Made by a program: the position numbers and the translations under genes
NCBI GenBank assembly: GCA_944320885.1
Contig: CALUJE010000002.1
Span: 1-64,000 of the forward strand
DNA: 64,000 bases
Direction: 5' to 3'
DNA from: an uncultured Phocaeicola sp.
GTDB taxonomy: Bacteria; Bacteroidota; Bacteroidia; Bacteroidales; Bacteroidaceae
Shown: positions 16,671-25,693 of the stretch, in pieces
Layout: each line of letters begins with the position of its first letter
Numbering within the stretch: the first letter of the stretch is position 1
Notes under the pieces: model-generated
Seen by the model: the letters and a program-made list of their open reading frames with translations, nothing else
What the model was told of the DNA's origin: nothing
Databases searched by the model: none

Positions 16671-19559
16671 ATGAAAAAGATTCTTTCTCTCTTGTGCTTT
16701 TCTCTTATGGTGATAACGCTAATGGCACAAAATGGTAAAGTAACCGTATCTGGTACTGTATGGGATGCAGATTTAAATGAGGCAATGGGGCAGGCTACTG
16801 TTCAGTTGTTGTCAGCAAAAGACAGTTCGTTTGTAAATGGAGGTATTTCGCAGATGAACGGTCATTTTCAATTGCCAGCAGTAAAAGCTGGAAATTATTT
16901 GCTGAAAGTGTCGTTTATTGGTTATTTGCCAGAGTTTAAGACATTAAAACTGACAACTTCTAAGCCGAAAGTGAATGTAGGAACGATTTCTTTGTCGGCC
17001 GATGCAGTAATGATGGAAGAGGCTGTTGTAGTTGGTCAGGCCCCTCCTGTACAGATGTCTGAAGATACCGTAGTGTTTAATTCTGCCGCTTATAAGGTTG
17101 CTGCAGGTTCTGCATTGGAAGAACTGGTAAAAAAACTTCCCGGAGCAGAGGTTGACGATGACGGAAAGATAACAATTAATGGAAAGAGCATAAGCAAAAT
17201 ATTGATAGACGGGAAAGAGTTTTTTGGAGATAATCAGGATGTGGCGATGAAGAATATTCCTGTAGAAATGGTTGAAAAGCTGAAAACATATGAGCGTCAG
17301 TCTGATTTGGCCCGTATTACAGGTATTGATGATGGTGAAGAGGAAACGGTTTTGGATTTGTCTGTAAAGAAAGAAATGAAACAGGGCTGGATTTCAAATA
17401 CAGATGTTGCTGGTGGCACAAAAAACCGTTATTCGGGTAAATTGATGGTAACTCGTATGACTGATATTACTCATCTAACATTGATAGGAGGATTGAACAA
17501 TGTCGGCGATCGTGGAATCACTAGTCGTGGACGTGGTAATAGAGGTTTGCAGACGAGAAAAAATATAGGATTAGATTTTTTTTCAGTGACCGATAAACTG
17601 GAAATGAATGGAAATGTTGGTTTTGAGTATAACAAGAATGATAATCAGAATAAAAGCAGCAATGAAACTTTTCTTGATGCAAAAAGTTCATTTTCCAATT
17701 CGAGAAGTTTAAGCTTGTCCAGAAATAATGACTTTAGTTCTGAATTCAAGTTTGAATGGAAGCCCGATACTTTGACCAATATTATTGCCAGACCCAAATT
17801 CTCATATGGAAAGGATGATAGTAATTCAAATAGTTTGTCGGCTACTTTTGATGATGACCCTTATGTTTCCGGTATTTCAGATCCGTTGGAGCAGATAGAT
17901 GATCCATTATTGGCAGATTTGCGTGTAAACAGCAATAAAAGATTGTCTACAAGTAACAGTAATTCGACAAATGCCAATATGGAATTGCAGGTAAACCGTC
18001 GTTTGAGCAATAATGGACGTAATATCACCTTGCGTGGAACAGCTGGATATACCGATGGTGAGAGTGAGTCTATTTCATTGTCGAGAATCCAGTATTATCG
18101 GGATAATCAGGATATAGAAGGAGCATTAAGTGCAATCAACCGTTATTCGAAAACTCCGACTAAAAATTGGAATTATTCGGCTCAAATGGTTTATAGTGAG
18201 CCGATATTCAAGGGCGGATTCTTGCAGTTCCGTTATAATTTCCAATATAAATATTCTAAGAGCGACCGCTCTACTTACGATATAAATGGAATGAGTTTTG
18301 ATGACTTTACTTTGCCTTCAGATTATAAGAATCCTGATAATCTGACATTGGATGAAAGTCAGAGTAAATTTGCCGAATATCGCAATTATATCCATAATGC
18401 TTCAATAAGCTTGCGTGTGATAAATGAGAAATATCGTTTGAATATTGGTGTGAATTTTATTCCGCAAAAATCGGAGATGACCTATAAGTATTTGGGAGTA
18501 GATACAGCAGTAGTACGTAATGTGAGCAACTTTACTCCTAATGTAAGATTCCGTTATCGTTTTTCAAAGCAGACCCAGTTGCGTATAGATTACCGTGGTT
18601 CTACTTCTCAGCCAAGTATGACCGATTTGCTTGATATTACGGATGATTCAGACCCGTTAAACATAACAAAAGGTAATCCGGGATTGAAACCTTCGTTTTC
18701 GAATAAAATCAGTACGGAATTTTCAACTTTTAATCCAACTACGCAGCAGAATATTAGATTCCGTGCAGAATATAACAATACATTGAATTCTATAAGTAAC
18801 CAGATGCAGTATGATTCTGAAACCGGTGTGCGCACAACAAAACCTGAAAATATTAATGGTCAATGGGATGCTCGGGCTTTCTTAGTATATACTACAGCAT
18901 TGAAGAATCAGAAATTCACTGTCAATTCTTTTGCGATGGGAAATTATTCCAATCAGCCTTCTTATCTGTTGCAGGGAGAGGAATCAATGAAGAATATTAC
19001 AAAAAATATGAACATAATGGAAGCTCTGCGTTTCAATTATCGCAGCGATGTGTTTGATGTTTCTTTAAAAGGCTCCATACGTTACAGTGATGTGAATAAT
19101 AAATTGCAGTCAAGCAGCAATATGAATACTTATGACTTTTCATACGGAGGAGAAACTACGATACGTTTCCCCTGGAATATGGAAATATCAACAAATATAG
19201 AGAACAGCAGTCGTCGCGGATATAGTAGTGCTTCCATGAATACTGATGAGTTGATATGGAATGCTCAGATTGCACAAAATTTCCTGAAAGGAAATGCTGC
19301 AACAATAAGTTTCCAGGTCTTTGATATATTGAGAAATCAAAGTAATGTAAGTCGAAATATTACGGCATCAATGCGTTCTGATACCGAATATAATGCAATC
19401 AACAGTTATTGTATGCTTCACTTTATTTATCGTCTGAATCTGTTCGGAAGTAAGGAAATGCGTGAAAAGATGGAACGTGAGAATGGCTTTAGACCTGGTC
19501 CTGGTGGATTTGGCGGACATCGTCCTGGAGGAGGATTTGGAGGCAGACGTCCTCATTAA
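16671..19559 (+). CDS. TonB-receptor-like outer-membrane beta-barrel protein
   Basis: 962 residues with a signal peptide (MKKILSLLCFSLMVITLMAQ). An N-terminal carboxypeptidase-regulatory-like beta-sandwich (about 22-115: VTVSGTVWDADLNEAMGQA, FIGYLPEFKTL) is followed by a plug-like segment (about 120-230) and a long beta-barrel with alternating aromatic strands. This is the arrangement of the OMP_b-brl_3 family. No SusD partner is adjacent, so it is not a classical SusCD glycan system; the ligand is unknown. The last residues form a Gly/Arg/His/Pro-rich tail (GGFGGHRPGGGFGGRRPH) beyond the final barrel strand. Confidence 0.82.
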   Translation: MKKILSLLCFSLMVITLMAQNGKVTVSGTVWDADLNEAMGQATVQLLSAKDSSFVNGGISQMNGHFQLPAVKAGNYLLKVSFIGYLPEFKTLKLTTSKPKVNVGTISLSADAVMMEEAVVVGQAPPVQMSEDTVVFNSAAYKVAAGSALEELVKKLPGAEVDDDGKITINGKSISKILIDGKEFFGDNQDVAMKNIPVEMVEKLKTYERQSDLARITGIDDGEEETVLDLSVKKEMKQGWISNTDVAGGTKNRYSGKLMVTRMTDITHLTLIGGLNNVGDRGITSRGRGNRGLQTRKNIGLDFFSVTDKLEMNGNVGFEYNKNDNQNKSSNETFLDAKSSFSNSRSLSLSRNNDFSSEFKFEWKPDTLTNIIARPKFSYGKDDSNSNSLSATFDDDPYVSGISDPLEQIDDPLLADLRVNSNKRLSTSNSNSTNANMELQVNRRLSNNGRNITLRGTAGYTDGESESISLSRIQYYRDNQDIEGALSAINRYSKTPTKNWNYSAQMVYSEPIFKGGFLQFRYNFQYKYSKSDRSTYDINGMSFDDFTLPSDYKNPDNLTLDESQSKFAEYRNYIHNASISLRVINEKYRLNIGVNFIPQKSEMTYKYLGVDTAVVRNVSNFTPNVRFRYRFSKQTQLRIDYRGSTSQPSMTDLLDITDDSDPLNITKGNPGLKPSFSNKISTEFSTFNPTTQQNIRFRAEYNNTLNSISNQMQYDSETGVRTTKPENINGQWDARAFLVYTTALKNQKFTVNSFAMGNYSNQPSYLLQGEESMKNITKNMNIMEALRFNYRSDVFDVSLKGSIRYSDVNNKLQSSSNMNTYDFSYGGETTIRFPWNMEISTNIENSSRRGYSSASMNTDELIWNAQIAQNFLKGNAATISFQVFDILRNQSNVSRNITASMRSDTEYNAINSYCMLHFIYRLNLFGSKEMREKMERENGFRPGPGGFGGHRPGGGFGGRRPH

Positions 19560-19581
19560 ATATGTTGATATAAGAGGTATA

Positions 19582-19621
19582 AAATCCTTAATTCTCAATT
19601 TGGGAATTAAGGATTTTTTTT
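19582..19621 (+). terminator. Terminator of the outer-membrane protein gene
   Basis: AAATCCTTAATTC (19582-19594) pairs with GAATTAAGGATTT (19604-19616) and is followed by a T-run. Confidence 0.9.
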
Positions 19622-19665
19622 GTAGATAATTCTTGTTGGTTCTTTTTCTATGGAATATCTTTTTT

Positions 19666-19673
19666 TATTTTTG
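19666..19673 (+). promoter_or_regulatory. -7 box of cls promoter
   Basis: TATTTTTG, a perfect TAnnTTTG match, 43 bp before the cls ATG. Confidence 0.5.
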
Positions 19674-19715
19674 TATCAGGTATAATGATATTAATTTATA
19701 TAGAGGCAAGACTGT

Positions 19716-21134
19716 ATGTATAATATTGTATTTATCATATTTCTTCTGATATACCTGATACTGGTAATAGGTACGGTGATAGTTGTTGTTTTGAATAATC
19801 GAAACCCGGTAAGAGCCATGTCATGGGTTGTCGTGTTGCTGTTTTTGCCGGTTTTAGGTCTTGCCTTGTATGTCTTCTTTGGTCGCAATACCCGTCGTGA
19901 ACGTTTAATCAGTAAAAAGGCTGCCAGTCGTATTTCCCGTAAATCATTGCAGGCTTATATTGAGCAGAATGTCTTTGAACTTCCTTCTGAATATTATTCG
20001 CTGATTACTCTGTTTCGTTCACTGAATAAGGCATTGCCTTTTGAGAATAATCAGACGGAGATATATACAGACGGTTATTCCATGTTACAATCATTGATTA
20101 AGGAGATGATGCTTGCCAGGTATCATATTCATTTGGAATATTATATTTTTGAAAATGATGCTGTGGGTAGGCTGGTTCGTGATGTTTTGGTTGCCAAAGC
20201 TAAAGAAGGAGTGGAAATACGTTTATTGTATGATGATGTAGGGAGCTGGAATGTACCCAATAAATTTTATGATCAGATGAGGAGTGCCGGGATAGAGGTT
20301 AGGGGATTTTTAAAGGTTCGCTTTCCTTTGTTTACCAGTAAAGTTAACTACCGAAACCACCGGAAAGTGGTAATCATAGATGGAAAAGTAGGATTTGTTG
20401 GGGGAATGAATATAGCAGAGCGCTATTTGAAAGGTGGTAATTATGGAATATGGCGTGATACTCATATGATGCTGAAGGGACCTGCTGTTTATGGGTTGCA
20501 GAGTAATTTTCTGATGGACTGGTTTTTTGTAGAAAGTTCTCTTCTCACGGCATCGAAGTATTATCCTCAAATAGTCGGAACGGGAAATGCTTTGGTACAA
20601 ACTGTTTTTTCAGAACCGATTGGAGAGTGGAGAGCCATTATGCAAGGACTGGTTTTGGCTATTAATAATGCAAAACGATATTTTTATATACAGACTCCTT
20701 ATTTTATGCCGAACGAACCCATACTGTTTGCATTACAGACGGCAGCATTGGCCGGAGTTGACGTAAGACTGATGTTGCCGGAAAAATCAGACAGTCTGTT
20801 TACTCATTTGGGCTCTTTGTCCTATATAGAAGATGTTCTTAAGGCCGGTGTAAAGGTGTACTTGTATCAGAAAGGTTTTCTTCATTCAAAGATGATGGTT
20901 TCGGATGACATGTTGTCTACCATCGGTTCAACCAATATGGACTTTCGCAGTTTTGAGCATAATTTTGAAATCAATGCTTTTGTATATGATACGGGTACGG
21001 CATTACGTGTTAAGGACGCTTTTTTAATGGATATGCGTGATTGTAGACATGTTCGTCTGAAGCAGTGGCAGAAACGTCCGTTTAGTGAGAGAACAAAAGA
21101 ATCTGTTATTCGTCTGTTCTCACCGTTGCTCTGA
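19716..21134 (+). CDS. cls: Cardiolipin synthase (phospholipase D family)
   Basis: Makes cardiolipin from phosphatidylglycerol at the inner membrane. The 472-residue protein has two N-terminal transmembrane helices (about 2-25 and 35-55). It carries the two HKD catalytic motifs of the phospholipase D family: NHRKVVIIDGKVGFVGG near residue 213 and HSKMMVSDDMLSTIGSTNMD near residue 390. The length is typical of bacterial Cls. Its 3' end overlaps the convergent rsmD gene by 29 bp, with no terminator between them. Confidence 0.93.
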   Translation: MYNIVFIIFLLIYLILVIGTVIVVVLNNRNPVRAMSWVVVLLFLPVLGLALYVFFGRNTRRERLISKKAASRISRKSLQAYIEQNVFELPSEYYSLITLFRSLNKALPFENNQTEIYTDGYSMLQSLIKEMMLARYHIHLEYYIFENDAVGRLVRDVLVAKAKEGVEIRLLYDDVGSWNVPNKFYDQMRSAGIEVRGFLKVRFPLFTSKVNYRNHRKVVIIDGKVGFVGGMNIAERYLKGGNYGIWRDTHMMLKGPAVYGLQSNFLMDWFFVESSLLTASKYYPQIVGTGNALVQTVFSEPIGEWRAIMQGLVLAINNAKRYFYIQTPYFMPNEPILFALQTAALAGVDVRLMLPEKSDSLFTHLGSLSYIEDVLKAGVKVYLYQKGFLHSKMMVSDDMLSTIGSTNMDFRSFEHNFEINAFVYDTGTALRVKDAFLMDMRDCRHVRLKQWQKRPFSERTKESVIRLFSPLL

Positions 21135-21660
21135 AAAATGAAAAGTTGACGCTTCCGTATTCCCTGTGTTCTATAAAATGCGGATTATCCGTAAAGCTGT
21201 AGTCTTTTCCATGTTCCAACACAAAAATACCATCCTCTTTCAGAAGATTATATTCAAATATCAGCGATGGTATGTTTCCTAATTCTTTGAGAGCGTATGG
21301 AGGATCTGCAAAGATAAAATCAAATTGTTCCTTGCAGCGTTCGATAAATTTGAAAACATCTCCGCGGACAGGTATACATTTATCCGTTTTCACTTCTTTC
21401 ATAATCTGACAAATGAAGGCGTGGTGCATACTGTCTTTTTCTACCGATATAACCTTGTCACATCCGCGTGATACCAATTCAATGCTGATACTTCCTGTTC
21501 CGGAAAACAAATCCAAAGCCTGAACATGGTCTTCAAAATCTATATAATTGGTCAATACGTTAAACAGATTTTCTTTAGCAAAGTCTGTGGTCGGACGTGC
21601 TTTGAATTTATGAGGTATGTCAAACCTTCTTCTTTTATATATGCCGCTAATAACTCTCAT
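21106..21660 (-). CDS. rsmD: 16S rRNA guanine-N2 methyltransferase RsmD
   Basis: Methylates G966 of 16S rRNA using AdoMet. It has 184 residues, the normal length. MRVISGIYKRRRFDIP at the start, the AdoMet loop LDLFSGTGSISIELVSRG near 48 and the catalytic DPPY (in FIFADPPYA) near 117 are all visible. Its start overlaps the end of the DUF3822 gene by 4 bp (ATGA). Its 3' end runs 29 bp into convergent cls. Confidence 0.94.
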   Translation of the reverse strand: MRVISGIYKRRRFDIPHKFKARPTTDFAKENLFNVLTNYIDFEDHVQALDLFSGTGSISIELVSRGCDKVISVEKDSMHHAFICQIMKEVKTDKCIPVRGDVFKFIERCKEQFDFIFADPPYALKELGNIPSLIFEYNLLKEDGIFVLEHGKDYSFTDNPHFIEHREYGSVNFSFFRATVRTDE

Positions 21661-22478
21661 AAGATTATAAAAGATGTTTGTAAGTCAAATGGTATATTTT
21701 CTTTAGTAAAATCAGCTCTGTTGAATTCTGATGCAGGATGTATAATACTGACTTGTTTAATAAAATCTTGTAAGGTATTTACTATATTCTCATATTTAAA
21801 AGAATTACCTATAAGATACAGTTCATCTTTTTCCTGATTGAATTCAAGCGCTTTCCATGTATATAACAGAAAATAGATAAAGTCTTCACTGGACTTTAGA
21901 TTGGAAAACTTATTCTTTAGTAAAAACTTGTCCGGAGCAAAAGCGTATATTTCAATGGCATTTTTCTGCATAAGAACATACATCTTGTTTTTTTCTCCAA
22001 TTAAGCTCCTTTCTGTCAAATATTTTATTAATGGATATTCTGATGGCAATATGTTGGCTTGAGGATAGTACTCAAGTAACAGTTGGTGGCATGTCTTATC
22101 TACAGCATAAAGCAGGGTAACATTACTTTTTTGTAAACTATGGCTTAATATTATGGAGTTTTCTTTTTTGTTATGACAACTCCAATATATTTTCTCGGCT
22201 TTTTGTTCTTCAAATAATTCGTTGGGTACAATCATACATTGTACGTCACTCATTATAATATTTACTGTCGGGAAATAGGCAGGAACATAAATATTGTTTT
22301 TTAGTATGTTCTTTATATTGACTGCCAAAGAGTGTTGATAGTTTGTAGGATACTGCTGACAATAGAATGCCGGTGTATTTGTTTGGTTATAAACAGCAAA
22401 TACAAAATTATCCATACAGATTCTTATGGTTAATACGTATGGATTGGTTAGTTCAAAATCAGGTTTTGTATTTGTCAT
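21657..22478 (-). CDS. DUF3822 family protein
   Basis: 273 residues, AT-rich. It has no signal peptide or membrane segments and no catalytic motif that I can name. The beta-rich pattern is compatible with an ASKHA-like or FtsA/PilM-like fold, but this is only an impression. In Bacteroidetes this family is usually found just upstream of rsmD, as here, with a 4-bp overlap that implies co-translation. That linkage hints at a role connected to rRNA modification or to something co-expressed with it. Function unknown. Confidence 0.8.
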   Translation of the reverse strand: MTNTKPDFELTNPYVLTIRICMDNFVFAVYNQTNTPAFYCQQYPTNYQHSLAVNIKNILKNNIYVPAYFPTVNIIMSDVQCMIVPNELFEEQKAEKIYWSCHNKKENSIILSHSLQKSNVTLLYAVDKTCHQLLLEYYPQANILPSEYPLIKYLTERSLIGEKNKMYVLMQKNAIEIYAFAPDKFLLKNKFSNLKSSEDFIYFLLYTWKALEFNQEKDELYLIGNSFKYENIVNTLQDFIKQVSIIHPASEFNRADFTKENIPFDLQTSFIIL

Positions 22479-22560
22479 TTTCTGCTTATGTTTTTAAGTT
22501 GTGAAGAAAGATTGGTATTTATATATGCCGCTAATCTTTCTTTTTCTTATATTCGTACTG

Positions 22561-22568
22561 CAAAATTA
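22561..22568 (-). promoter_or_regulatory. -7 box of DUF3822-rsmD promoter
   Basis: Reads TAATTTTG on the minus strand, a perfect match, about 82 bp before the DUF3822 start. The rest of this 176-bp divergent region holds a short CGATAG/CTATCG inverted repeat (22597-22602 and 22621-22626) on the helicase side. Confidence 0.5.
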
Positions 22569-22654
22569 ATAAAAATAAAAAAAGATGATTGCATAACGAT
22601 AGATAAAAGAGCCTAAACAACTATCGGGTTATGTGAAAATAAGTATGTGCTAAG

Positions 22655-24064
22655 ATGATTAATAAATTTCTGATTGATAAGGTAAAGGAAAATTTTAAGT
22701 TTCAAATGACAGAAGAACAGGAAATTGCTTTGAATGCTATGGTAGATTTCTTTTGTTCTTCCGGAACAGGTGAGCTTTTTCTTTTAAAAGGATATGCGGG
22801 AACGGGTAAAACTTCTCTTATAGGTGCTTTGGTTAAAACATTGTTTCAGCTGGAGCAAAAGGTAGTTCTATTGGCTCCAACAGGCAGAGCTGCCAAGGTC
22901 TTTTCTTATTATTCGGGAACGATAGCTTATACGATTCATAAAAAAATATATCGTCAGCGCTCTTTTTCAAATGAAATGGATAATTTTTCTTTGAATGATA
23001 ATTTACATCAGAATACGCTGTTTATTGTTGATGAGGCTTCGATGATAGCCAATGAAAATACGCAAGGTGTAAAGTTTGGGAGCGGGTGCCTGCTGGATGA
23101 TCTGATACAATACGTTTATTCAGTGTCGGGATGCAAGTTGTTATTGATAGGAGATTCGGCTCAGCTGCCTCCGGTTGGCGAAATTGAAAGTTTGGCTCTT
23201 TCTAAAGATTGGTTGGAAGGATATGGGCTAAACGTAAGAGATGTAGAGTTGACTCAGGTTGTACGTCAGAATGAAACCTCCGGTATATTATATAATGCAA
23301 CTCATTTGCGGCAACTGTTACTGACGGAAGACTGTTTCCATTTTCCAGATTTTAAGGTGTCTGGCTTTGCAGATATCAGTTATCTCTCCGGTGACGGTCT
23401 GATAGAAGCCTTGGATAATAGTTATGGTAAGGTGGGGATGGATGAAACGATTGTAATCTGTCGTTCAAACAAACGGGCCAATTTATATAATAAAGGGATT
23501 CGTAATACGATTTTATATAGAGACGAGGAATTGAACTCAGGTGATTATCTGTTGGTTGCTAAAAATAATTATTATTGGACAGAAGGTAATAAAAATATCA
23601 GCTTTATAGCCAATGGAGATATTGCTGTAGTAAAAAGAGTGAGGAAGGTACGTGAGCAATATGGATTTCATTTTGCCGACGTCTTGTTGCACTTTCCGGA
23701 TTACGATGACTGGGAACTGGATGCGACTGTTCTTTTGGATACTTTGTCATCTGATGCACCGGCGCTTACGAAAGAAGAAAATGACAGATTGTTTTATACA
23801 GTCATTGAAGATTATGCCGATATACCGCGTAAAGCTGACCGGATGAAGAAAATGAAACAGGATATATATTATAATGCGTTGCAAATAAAATATGCTTACG
23901 CGATGACTTGCCATAAGGCACAGGGAGGACAGTGGAAACATGTGTATATTGATTTCGGATATTTAACGGAGGATATGCTTAATCCGGATTTTTTCCGTTG
24001 GCTGTACACTGCCTTTACCCGTGCCACAGAGCATTTGTATTTGGTGAATTGGCCGAGAAAATGA
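22655..24064 (+). CDS. RecD-like superfamily 1 ATP-dependent DNA helicase
   Basis: 469 residues. Walker A GYAGTGKTS near residue 48, APTGRAAK (motif Ia) near 75, Walker B IVDEASM near 127, GDSAQLPPVG (motif III) near 165, and the C-terminal AYAMTCHKAQGGQW and YTAFTRAT (motifs V-VI) define an SF1B RecD/Pif1-type helicase with an AAA_30 core and a UvrD_C_2-like end. It is smaller than RecD2 and lacks its long N-terminal region. It probably moves 5' to 3' on single-stranded DNA; the pathway is unknown. It stands alone upstream of the DMP19 gene. Confidence 0.87.
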   Translation: MINKFLIDKVKENFKFQMTEEQEIALNAMVDFFCSSGTGELFLLKGYAGTGKTSLIGALVKTLFQLEQKVVLLAPTGRAAKVFSYYSGTIAYTIHKKIYRQRSFSNEMDNFSLNDNLHQNTLFIVDEASMIANENTQGVKFGSGCLLDDLIQYVYSVSGCKLLLIGDSAQLPPVGEIESLALSKDWLEGYGLNVRDVELTQVVRQNETSGILYNATHLRQLLLTEDCFHFPDFKVSGFADISYLSGDGLIEALDNSYGKVGMDETIVICRSNKRANLYNKGIRNTILYRDEELNSGDYLLVAKNNYYWTEGNKNISFIANGDIAVVKRVRKVREQYGFHFADVLLHFPDYDDWELDATVLLDTLSSDAPALTKEENDRLFYTVIEDYADIPRKADRMKKMKQDIYYNALQIKYAYAMTCHKAQGGQWKHVYIDFGYLTEDMLNPDFFRWLYTAFTRATEHLYLVNWPRK

Positions 24065-24109
24065 GGTTATTATGTGTCGAATTTGTAAGATGTTACCTTG
24101 TAAAAGAGT

Positions 24110-24123
24110 AATATCATGATATT
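24110..24123. repeat. Perfect 14-bp palindrome upstream of the DMP19 promoter
   Basis: AATATCATGATATT, 26 bp before the -7 box of the DMP19 gene. Shares the ATATCAT half-site with the inverted repeat at 14.14 kb. Confidence 0.45.
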
Positions 24124-24148
24124 CTTGTTGTATTTGTCTATAAATAAT

Positions 24149-24156
24149 TACCTTTG
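24149..24156 (+). promoter_or_regulatory. -7 box of DMP19 gene promoter
   Basis: TACCTTTG followed by C, a perfect match, with TTG at 24128-24130 near the -33 position. Confidence 0.6.
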
Positions 24157-24195
24157 CCATCAGATAAAGGATTAATGTTATAAAAAGAAATTATT

Positions 24196-24699
24196 ATGGT
24201 ACAAATTTCTGAAGAAAAGGTTATTGCAGGAGCTGAAGCCGGAATGGATGAATTTATAAAGGTATTTACGGATGCCTATTGGAGTGAAATAAAGGGGGAG
24301 TTGACAGCAGATACGATGCCTTTGTTGACAGGAGAGCAACATGTATTATTGGGTTATCAGATATTTCGTGATGAAGTTCTTGAAGGAGGTTTTGTGCAAC
24401 TTATACAAAACGGTTATGGTCCTTATATTTTTGAAAATCCTTTTGCAAAGGCAATGCGCTTGTTTGGATTAAAGGACTTTTCCAAACTTATATATAAGGC
24501 CCGGGAAATATATGAAGCCAATAAAGAGGACCTTGTCAAGGAACGTACCGATGAGGAGTTTATGGCAATGTATGAACAGTATGAAGCTTTTGATGAATTG
24601 GAAGAGTCATATATAGAAGAAGAGGAAGGTATTACGGCTCAGATAGCTCATTACGTAGATGAACATTTGGAATTGTTTGCCGATATTGTAAAACCATGA
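24196..24699 (+). CDS. DMP19-family protein (DUF4375)
   Basis: 167 residues, strongly acidic (many Asp and Glu, including EELEE- and EEEEG-type stretches). The central segment (GEQHVLLGYQIFRDEVLEGGFVQLIQNGYG) is characteristic of the DMP19/DUF4375 family. The founding member in Neisseria is a DNA mimic that binds a transcription factor in place of DNA. Whether this homologue does the same is unknown, but the acidic composition fits. It is a single gene with a good promoter, 131 bp downstream of the helicase gene. Confidence 0.75.
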   Translation: MVQISEEKVIAGAEAGMDEFIKVFTDAYWSEIKGELTADTMPLLTGEQHVLLGYQIFRDEVLEGGFVQLIQNGYGPYIFENPFAKAMRLFGLKDFSKLIYKAREIYEANKEDLVKERTDEEFMAMYEQYEAFDELEESYIEEEEGITAQIAHYVDEHLELFADIVKP

Positions 24700-24774
24700 T
24701 TTAACAATTAGATGTTGTCTTAAAGGAAGATTATATTTCAAGATTGACATAAAACTCTTTTTTATCCTCTTTTA

Positions 24775-24807
24775 TTGCACTTTATAAGTAAGATTTTTAT
24801 ATATTTG
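24775..24807 (+). promoter_or_regulatory. Promoter of the NigD-Yip1-smpB operon
   Basis: TTGC (24775-24778) lies about 21 bp before a perfect -7 box, TATATTTG (24800-24807). This leaves a leader of about 45 nt before the ATG. Confidence 0.6.
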
Positions 24808-24858
24808 CGCGACTTAACTAAATAAAAAGCACAACTCTAATTAAATTTTAACAGACGT

Positions 24859-25674
24859 ATGAAAAAAATTAAATTATCAGTTATTACATTATTGACAGCA
24901 ATGAGTGTGTCACTCTCATCTTGTTTGGGAGACGGTGATAATACTTATCCTGTGTATGGAACTGGACATGTGGGTGGTAGTTTTTCTTCTCAAGTAGTTT
25001 TGGATAATGGAGTTAAACTTAATATCACTAATGTTTCATCAACAGAGTTGATAAATTACGATCGTGTATTTGTTGCCGGAACTATTGTAGAAGAAGGATA
25101 TAAGGGAGAAGCTGTAAGTGCAGGACAATCTTTGTCTGTGGAAGCCAGTCAGCTGGGATCTCTTTTTGAAAGTGATTGGAAAAACTCTGAAGATGAACTT
25201 AAAGCTGAATATTTGAGTGATTTTAGCGGATTCGGATGGTTCCCTTACGGTGGTGTAGGAAACGGATATATGAATTTTGAATTGATTGGAACAATTCTTT
25301 ATGAGAAAAAAAGTGATAATACACAATCCGTTATAGAGCCCTCTACTTATGTATATGCCAAAGTAAATACAGATGCAAAGAATGTAGAGATGACAATTGG
25401 ATATGATAATCATTGGGATGATTATGAGAAAGCTGATGACTCATCTGAACTGAAAGATGGATACAGTTATCAAAGTGGTGTATCATTCCCTGTGACTATT
25501 GATATGCGAAGCATATATAACCAGTTGTCTAGCGCAGGTTTAAGCGATGATACCAGTATAACATTCAAGTTTATAAAGATGTATAATTCAGGAGATGAGG
25601 GTGAAAAGAAAACAGAAGATATTTCTCTCTCTTATACAACTTTCCAACTTGGTTATTTGAAGAATCAATATTAA
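24859..25674 (+). CDS. NigD-like lipoprotein
   Basis: 271 residues with a lipoprotein signal ending in the lipobox SLSSC (Cys22), followed by LGDGD, so it is probably outer-membrane anchored. The beta-rich body (GHVGGSFSSQVVLDNGVKLNI, YDRVFVAGTIVEEGY) resembles the NigD family of Bacteroidales, first named from a bacteriocin (nig) locus but with no firm function. It is first in a tight operon with a Yip1 membrane protein and smpB. Confidence 0.75.
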   Translation: MKKIKLSVITLLTAMSVSLSSCLGDGDNTYPVYGTGHVGGSFSSQVVLDNGVKLNITNVSSTELINYDRVFVAGTIVEEGYKGEAVSAGQSLSVEASQLGSLFESDWKNSEDELKAEYLSDFSGFGWFPYGGVGNGYMNFELIGTILYEKKSDNTQSVIEPSTYVYAKVNTDAKNVEMTIGYDNHWDDYEKADDSSELKDGYSYQSGVSFPVTIDMRSIYNQLSSAGLSDDTSITFKFIKMYNSGDEGEKKTEDISLSYTTFQLGYLKNQY

Positions 25675-25693
25675 AAAATATATTGCTGATTTT

